From positions 27,492 through 91,491 of the forward strand of contig CAKPFD010000003.1 of assembly GCA_934149515.1 (NCBI GenBank): a stretch of 64,000 nucleotides of DNA, given 5' to 3'. Shown piece by piece: positions 59,767 to 64,000 of the stretch; the stretch's first letter is position 1; the number at the start of each line of letters is the position of its first letter. The notes beneath the pieces are model-generated. The model searched no databases, was not told the DNA's origin, and was given only the letters and a program-made list of their open reading frames with translations. Source of the stretch: an uncultured Bacilli bacterium (GTDB taxonomy: Bacteria; Bacillota_I; Bacilli_A; RF39; UBA660). Made by a program: the position numbers and the translations under genes.

Positions 59767-60451
59767 TTTAAATTTAGATAAGTATTTAGACATTGTAAAT
59801 GAAGAAAAAAGAAAAAGAGGATTAGATAAGTATATACCACTTTATCCAATGTTAAGAAATTGTGATGATAAATTGTATATTTGTGTTGTTTTAACAGAAG
59901 AAAATGATAATGTATGGGAATTAAATGGGAATGTTAAACCAGAATATTGGGTTTTAATTGATGTTCAAAATAATAATATTGTTGAATTTAATAAAACGAA
60001 AGATCAAGATTTTGTTATTGGAGATTTAATTTGTAAAAATACTAGTAATAAACAAAAAGAAATTTCAAAATATACGGTAGAGAAAACATTGCAATATAAA
60101 AACTATCTTATTGAAGATATAAAAAATGAAAAATTACCGTTACAAAAGAAATTATCAACTATACTAGGTGATGAAACTGAAATTAATGGTGAAATCATAA
60201 ATATAAATGATTATTTATTATCTAATTTAGAAGAAGAAATTAAAACAAAAATAAATGACTTAGTTGATATTCTTATTTATTCAAAATATGGTTCGATAAC
60301 ATTTTATTATGATATTTTATTTAAACAAATTGTATCAGATTATAAAAATAATAAAACACTTGCTAAAGATAAAATGAAATTATGCGTTGAAATTATGAAT
60401 GATTATTATGATGGTGTAATAGGTATTGATAATGTTTTCAATATAATGTAA
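59759..60451 (+). CDS. Unknown soluble partner of the ECF sigma factor
   Basis: 230 residues, starting inside the sigma gene ('gagatattatgaatag'). There is no membrane segment and no zinc-finger HxxxCxxC motif, so it is not a standard anti-sigma factor. The N-terminal half is strand-rich ('KLYICVVLTEENDNVWELNG', 'PEYWVLIDVQNNNIVEFNKT'); the C-terminal half is helical. Overlap implies stoichiometric expression with the sigma factor and a possible regulatory or sensing role. No family recognised. Confidence 0.6.
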   Translation: MNSLNLDKYLDIVNEEKRKRGLDKYIPLYPMLRNCDDKLYICVVLTEENDNVWELNGNVKPEYWVLIDVQNNNIVEFNKTKDQDFVIGDLICKNTSNKQKEISKYTVEKTLQYKNYLIEDIKNEKLPLQKKLSTILGDETEINGEIININDYLLSNLEEEIKTKINDLVDILIYSKYGSITFYYDILFKQIVSDYKNNKTLAKDKMKLCVEIMNDYYDGVIGIDNVFNIM

Positions 60452-60775
60452 CTATAAGTTATTTGCCAAAAAAGATGGTAATAAATAAAATAAATCATTG
60501 GTAGTATTTGTATAGTGTAATACATTTACCAATGATTTTTTAGTGATAGTGTTTATTTTTCTTTTACAAATGAGGTGAAATTTTCTATTGCATTCATTAA
60601 TTTTTTATGTCGTATAATAAAATGAATTGTGGGAATGAAACTTTTTTCTAAAGCTAAAAAATGCTAGATAAAAGACTTAAGTAAATTACATTACTTGTCT
60701 TTTTTGTTTGTAGAAAAATATGCTATAATACCAATAGAAACTTTAAATATTATATTCAACATTTAGGAGTAGCAA
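60452..60775. other. Intergenic region with two terminator-like hairpins
   Basis: No gene is visible. One hairpin at 60491-60540 pairs AAATCATTGGTA with TACCAATGATTT and has a T-run, ending the sigma operon. A second near 60671-60708 pairs GACTTAAGTAA with TTACTTGTC (imperfect) before T6, just ahead of the ttcA promoter region (TATAAT at 60723-60728). Confidence 0.6.
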
Positions 60776-61636
60776 ATGGAAAAATATCAAGAAATTGAAA
60801 GAAGTATTATTAAAAAGTATCGAAAAGATATTTGGTCTAATTTTATTAAAGCAGTAAGAGATTATGCACTAATACAAGAAAATGATCATGTTATGGTTTG
60901 TATTTCTGGTGGAAAAGATTCTTTTCTTTTGGCTAAATGTATACAGGAATTACAACGACATGGTAAAGTAAAGTTTGAAGCGAGTTATGTTGTGATGGAT
61001 CCTGGTTATCGACCTTATCATCGTCAGTTGATAGAAGCAAATGCGAAAGAGTTGGGAGTACCAATTACTATTTTTGAAAGTGATATTTTTAATATCGTTC
61101 AAAAAATTGATAAGAGTCCGTGTTATTTATGTGCTAGAATGAGAAGGGGATGTTTATATAACAAAGCAAAAGAACTAGGTTGTAATAAAATAGCCTTGGG
61201 TCATCACTTGGATGATGTGATTGAAACAACGCTTTTATCCATGTTTTATGGGGCTGAATTTAAAACGATGATGCCAAAGTTACATAGTGAGAACTTTCAA
61301 GGGTTAGAATTGATTCGACCATTATATCTGGTAAGAGAAGACTCTGTTAAAGCTTGGCGAGATTATCATGAATTAACATTTCTTAACTGCGCTTGCCGCT
61401 TTACAGAAGAATGTTCTTTAGATGATGTAAATACTAGCAAAAGAAAAGAAATCAAAGAATTAATTCGAAATTTAAAAAAGACAAATCCAGCGATTGATTA
61501 TCATATTTTTAAAAGTTTGGATAATGTGAATTTGGATTGTGTTTTAGGTTATAAACAGCATGGAGTTTATCAAAGTTTTTTAGAAGAATATGAGGGTAGT
61601 GAATATGAAAAAGAAGAAAAGGGTTTATCAAGTTAG
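60776..61636 (+). CDS. ttcA: TtcA-like tRNA 2-thiolation enzyme (PP-loop ATPase)
   Basis: 286 residues. The PP-loop is 'VCISGGKDSFLLAKCI'. The CxxC pair lies in 'SPCYLCARMRRGCLYNKAKE', and 'NKIALGHHLDDVIETTLLSM' and 'CRFTEEC' complete the TtcA/TtuA-type pattern. It activates tRNA cytidine or uridine and inserts sulfur, using a 4Fe-4S cluster. The second Arg of 'RMRRG' is encoded by AGG, showing AGG is read as Arg here. It overlaps the nuclease gene by 32 nt. Confidence 0.88.
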   Translation: MEKYQEIERSIIKKYRKDIWSNFIKAVRDYALIQENDHVMVCISGGKDSFLLAKCIQELQRHGKVKFEASYVVMDPGYRPYHRQLIEANAKELGVPITIFESDIFNIVQKIDKSPCYLCARMRRGCLYNKAKELGCNKIALGHHLDDVIETTLLSMFYGAEFKTMMPKLHSENFQGLELIRPLYLVREDSVKAWRDYHELTFLNCACRFTEECSLDDVNTSKRKEIKELIRNLKKTNPAIDYHIFKSLDNVNLDCVLGYKQHGVYQSFLEEYEGSEYEKEEKGLSS

Positions 61637-62354
61637 TAGTATTATTGTTTTATTAGGTATTTGTGGTGTTTTTTATTTTCAACCACAGCTTTCTAATGAA
61701 ATTTTACAGTTTGTATCTAATAATCAAGTAGAAGCAAAGCAAAGTGATAGTGTTTCTTATGATTTAGAAAATATACCTAGTTATTCTGGTTTAGCAAGCG
61801 TTGTGATTGATGAAAATCAGCCATCTTTTTCAGATGCTGATAAACAAAGAGAAACTTTTGAATCTTATCATGAATTAGATTCTTTAGGTAGATGTGGCGT
61901 TGCTTTTGCTAAGGTTGGTTTAGAAACGATGCCAACAGAAAAACGTGGCAGTATTGGGCAAGTGAAGCCTTCTGGATGGCATACAATTAAATATGATATT
62001 GTAGATGGTAAGTATTTATATAATCGTTGTCATTTGATTGGGTATCAGTTAACAGGGGAAAATGCAAATAAAAAGAATTTAATTACATGTACACGATTTA
62101 TGAATACAGTTGGTATGTTACCTTATGAAAATGAAGTAGCAGAGTATGTGAAAAAGACATCTAATCATGTTTTATACCGAGTAACACCTGATTTTAGAGG
62201 CGATAATCTTGTTGCAAATGGTGTTCAAATTGAAGCTTTATCCTTAGAAGATAATGGAGAAGGTGTACAATTTAATGTTTATGTTTACAATATACAAGAT
62301 GGAATTAAAATTGATTATAAGACGGGGGAAAGTCATTTAGTAAGTTCTTCTTAA
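61605..62354 (+). CDS. Secreted DNA/RNA non-specific endonuclease
   Basis: 249 residues. A signal anchor (about 8-26, 'VSSIIVLLGICGVFYFQPQ') precedes an EndA/streptodornase-like nuclease: 'YLYNRCHLIGYQLTGENANK' holds the catalytic His (DRGH-like motif here NRCH), followed by 'NLITCTRFMNTVGMLPYENE' with the metal-binding Asn. It degrades extracellular nucleic acid, for nutrition or DNA uptake. ATG 61605 with 'gaggg' 8 nt before is preferred over ATG 61590. It is likely co-transcribed with ttcA. Confidence 0.85.
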   Translation: MKKKKRVYQVSSIIVLLGICGVFYFQPQLSNEILQFVSNNQVEAKQSDSVSYDLENIPSYSGLASVVIDENQPSFSDADKQRETFESYHELDSLGRCGVAFAKVGLETMPTEKRGSIGQVKPSGWHTIKYDIVDGKYLYNRCHLIGYQLTGENANKKNLITCTRFMNTVGMLPYENEVAEYVKKTSNHVLYRVTPDFRGDNLVANGVQIEALSLEDNGEGVQFNVYVYNIQDGIKIDYKTGESHLVSSS

Positions 62355-62433
62355 ATGAAAATATGGTGTTGGCAAGTAAAATGGTAATTGCTTTCACTTT
62401 TTTTTGATGGTATAATTTAAGAGGTGAATAAAG

Positions 62434-63372
62434 ATGAATGATGGTATTGTACGTAAGAGTAAAGTTAGTATTTTAAAAAGTTATGGTGATAATTTTACAG
62501 AACGAGAATTTGTTACTAATCCCGCGATTGGGCGTGAAGAAGAAATTAAACAATTGGTCTTAATTTTGTTGACACCTGAAAAATCTGCTATTTTAGTAGG
62601 TAAACCTGGTGTTGGTAAAACAGCTTTAGTAGAAGGGCTTGCTTATCGCATTAAAATAGGAAATATTCCAAATGCTTTAAAAGATTATCAGATCATTAAA
62701 ATTAATACTTCTGCTTTATTAGGTGTTGATCCGGATACAGGTGAAAGTAAAATTCAAATTTTACTAGATGAGTTGAAGTCTTATCAAAATTTAATTTTAT
62801 TTATTGATGAAATTCACACATTGATGGGCAGTAAGGGCGAAGCATTGGATTTTGCGAATATGTTTAAACCTGGTTTGGATCGTGGTGATATTAAAGTTAT
62901 TGGTGCTACAACAACAGAAGAGTATGAACGATATATTTTACGTGATAAAGCGTTTGTTAGACGGTTTCAAAAAGTAGAAGTAGCAGAACCAACAAGGGAG
63001 CAAACAATTGCAATTTGTCTTGGTACTTTACCAAAGATTGAGAAAAAAACAGGCGCTGTTTTGAATTGTGATCCTTATGTCAAAGAAAAAATTATGGCTT
63101 TCTTGACAGATTTAACTAGTGAATATCGTCGTATTTATGAAATTGGTTCTAGGTATCCTGATATTACCTTGACCTTAGTTCAACAAGCATTTTCGTTTGC
63201 TATTTATGATAATCGTCATGAAGTCAATATTTTTGATATTGAAAAAGCAATTATGAATACAAAAAATGTGTATCCTGATGTTGTAAAAAAAGAATTAGTA
63301 AGATTTCAGGAAGTATTTAAAGATGAAATTGGGGAAGCAGTTGATAGAGGATATCGTCTTGATACAAATTAA
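62434..63372 (+). CDS. Single-module Clp-like AAA+ ATPase
   Basis: 312 residues matching only the first nucleotide-binding module of ClpB/ClpC: 'NPAIGREEEIKQLVLIL', Walker A 'LVGKPGVGKTALVEGLA', 'LILFIDEIHTLMGSKG' (Walker B), 'VIGATTTEEYERYILRDKAF' and the arginine finger in 'VRRFQKVEV'. There is no N-domain, second AAA module or ClpP-binding loop. It ends naturally, with a terminator after it, so it is a genuine short form or an old truncation. The neighbouring hsp20 suggests a protein-quality-control context. Confidence 0.88.
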   Translation: MNDGIVRKSKVSILKSYGDNFTEREFVTNPAIGREEEIKQLVLILLTPEKSAILVGKPGVGKTALVEGLAYRIKIGNIPNALKDYQIIKINTSALLGVDPDTGESKIQILLDELKSYQNLILFIDEIHTLMGSKGEALDFANMFKPGLDRGDIKVIGATTTEEYERYILRDKAFVRRFQKVEVAEPTREQTIAICLGTLPKIEKKTGAVLNCDPYVKEKIMAFLTDLTSEYRRIYEIGSRYPDITLTLVQQAFSFAIYDNRHEVNIFDIEKAIMNTKNVYPDVVKKELVRFQEVFKDEIGEAVDRGYRLDTN

Positions 63373-63381
63373 AAAGCAAAG

Positions 63382-63408
63382 AAAAAAGCCAAGTTAGATG
63401 GCTTTTTT
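63382..63408. terminator. Bidirectional terminator
   Basis: AAAAAAGCC (63382-63390) and GGCTTTTTT (63400-63408) form a perfect 9-bp stem between the convergent AAA+ and hsp20 genes. Confidence 0.8.
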
Positions 63409-63411
63409 GTA

Positions 63412-63792
63412 TTAATCAATGTTAATCAATTTCTTTGATTCGTTGGCATCAACTTTTGGAATGCTAATGTGAAGTGTACCATTATCAAATTTAGCAGAAA
63501 TTTCATCTTCTTTGATATCACCAAGATAGAAGCTACGACAATATTTTCCATAACGTCTTTCTTTTCTTAGATATTTCTTTGATTCGTCTTCTTCTTTTTC
63601 ATCTTTAATAGCAGTGATGCTTAAATTTCCTTTATTGCATTCTATTGTAATTTCATCTTTGGAAAATCCTGGCAAGTCCATTTCTACATGATAGGTATTG
63701 TCCTTTTCATAAATGTCACACTTCATTTTGTTTCCTTCATCTTCAAATAATTGATCTAATGCATTATCAAAATAAAATCTTTTTGGTAACAT
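63412..63792 (-). CDS. Small heat shock protein (Hsp20/alpha-crystallin)
   Basis: 126 residues. The alpha-crystallin domain is visible: 'CDIYEKDNTYHVEMDLPGFS', 'KDEITIECNKGNLSITAIK', 'RYGKYCRSFYLGDIKEDEIS', 'AKFDNGTLHISIPK' (the GxLxxxxPK-type end). The short N-terminal arm is typical of bacterial Hsp20. An I-x-I-like motif is the C-terminal 'LINID'. It holds unfolding proteins for refolding. Expression is under a CIRCE operator and sigma-A promoter just upstream. Confidence 0.92.
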   Translation of the reverse strand: MLPKRFYFDNALDQLFEDEGNKMKCDIYEKDNTYHVEMDLPGFSKDEITIECNKGNLSITAIKDEKEEDESKKYLRKERRYGKYCRSFYLGDIKEDEISAKFDNGTLHISIPKVDANESKKLINID

Positions 63793-63821
63793 ATATTATC
63801 ACCTTTCCTTTCCACAATTAT

Positions 63822-63850
63822 GTTATAGCACTTTGGTTAGCACTTGTCAA
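63822..63850 (-). promoter_or_regulatory. Promoter of hsp20 (minus strand)
   Basis: On the minus strand TTGACA (63850-63845), a 17-nt spacer and TATAAC (63827-63822). The -35 box lies inside the CIRCE operator. Confidence 0.8.
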
Positions 63851-63863
63851 TATAAAGTGCTAA
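63837..63863. promoter_or_regulatory. CIRCE operator (HrcA binding site)
   Basis: TTAGCACTT (63837-63845), nine bases, AAGTGCTAA (63855-63863): the CIRCE inverted repeat (consensus TTAGCACTC-N9-GAGTGCTAA) with the last base of each arm changed symmetrically. It overlaps the hsp20 promoter, so HrcA would repress it until heat stress. Confidence 0.9.
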
Positions 63864-63882
63864 CTTTTTTCAAAAAAAACTC

Positions 63883-63911
63883 TTGCCAATTGTATTAATC
63901 TTTGGTAGAAT
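63883..63911 (+). promoter_or_regulatory. Promoter of tRNA-His
   Basis: TTGCCA (63883-63888), 17-nt spacer, TAGAAT (63906-63911), 15 nt before the tRNA. Confidence 0.6.
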
Positions 63912-63926
63912 AAATATGTCTTTTAT

Positions 63927-64000
63927 GGCGGCGTTGGTGAAGTGGTTAACACGCTGGTTTGTGGCACCAGTATGCATGAGTTCGATCCTCATACGCCGCC
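63927..64000 (+). tRNA. tRNA-His (anticodon GTG)
   Basis: G-1 (63927) pairs with C73 (64000), the histidine identity pair. The acceptor GCGGCGT pairs with ACGCCGC. The anticodon stem CTGGT/ACCAG holds the loop TTGTGGC (anticodon GTG), and the T-arm is ATGAG-TTCGATC-CTCAT. The window ends at C73; a 3' CCA could follow outside. Confidence 0.95.

Noticed and set aside
60776..63372. Possible reassignment of AGG or CGG codons, known in some uncultured Bacilli
   Set aside because: AGG encodes the conserved Arg in TtcA 'RMRRG' and CGG the conserved arginine region of the AAA+ protein 'VRRF', so both read as Arg.
1..64000. TGA = Trp throughout the genome (mycoplasma-type code)
   Set aside because: All conserved genes are full length under the standard code and use TGG for Trp; a general reassignment would have put TGA inside many core genes.

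Overview
The window comes from a very AT-rich (roughly 30% GC by eye) low-GC Gram-positive bacterium. It looks like a member of the Bacilli from the poorly cultivated gut lineages near Erysipelotrichales, RF39 or ML615J-28. Evidence: SepF and DivIVA division genes, GatCAB with an archaeal-type AspRS behind a T-box, ScpA/ScpB, the Bacillus-like order miaB-ymcA-cotE, SpoVS, a class B-type sortase, pyruvate:ferredoxin oxidoreductase (anaerobic metabolism) and a CIRCE-controlled small heat shock gene. CotE and SpoVS suggest a sporulating ancestor or a living spore former. The placement is an inference from gene content only.

Layout. 1-5.7 kb: end of an unknown protein, a VirD4/TraG-like ATPase, a HerA-type ATPase, then sepF and divIVA. 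5.7-10.1 kb: small alarmone synthetase, giant prepilin-like protein, U32 family protein. 10.1-13.8 kb: ASCH protein and gatCAB. 13.9-21.2 kb: envelope proteins (sorting-signal beta-helix protein, solute-binding/GGDEF sensor, YihY, membrane-anchored serpin). 21.3-26.7 kb: XRE regulator, two D-Ala-D-Ala carboxypeptidases, RNHCP protein, scpAB. 26.7-29.2 kb: T-box, AspRS and a secreted protein. 29.2-32.9 kb: accessory island on the minus strand ending at tRNA-Leu(CAA), with a phosphatase, a DUF4236 protein with an in-frame TGA, a KilA-N protein and remnants of HRDC-like and mobilisation proteins. 33-54 kb: mostly core genes (rRNA methyltransferase, pseudouridine synthase, spoVS, serS, miaB-ymcA-cotE, rpsP-khpA, sortase, BspA-like surface protein, cdsA-rseP, dedA, nifJ, recG). 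54.1-60.7 kb: a second accessory, defence-like island: a HEPN-type Abi_2 gene flanked by two promoter-hairpin-terminator RNA candidates, a stand-alone class I LysRS-like catalytic core overlapping two ASCH genes, an AbiEi pseudogene, a gene pair split by an in-frame stop, and an ECF sigma factor with an unknown partner. 60.8-64 kb: ttcA, secreted nuclease, single-module Clp-like AAA+ ATPase, hsp20 under CIRCE control, tRNA-His.

The most interesting signals are: (1) a G9 tract inside a short leader ORF, followed by an intrinsic terminator, just upstream of the BspA-like surface protein, with the geometry of phase-variable attenuation; (2) the Abi_2/HEPN gene with flanking RNA candidates; (3) the LysRS-like core plus two ASCH proteins; and (4) near-total absence of TGA stops outside the accessory islands. 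Gene starts were moved from the longest ORF to the Shine-Dalgarno-supported codon wherever the two disagreed.
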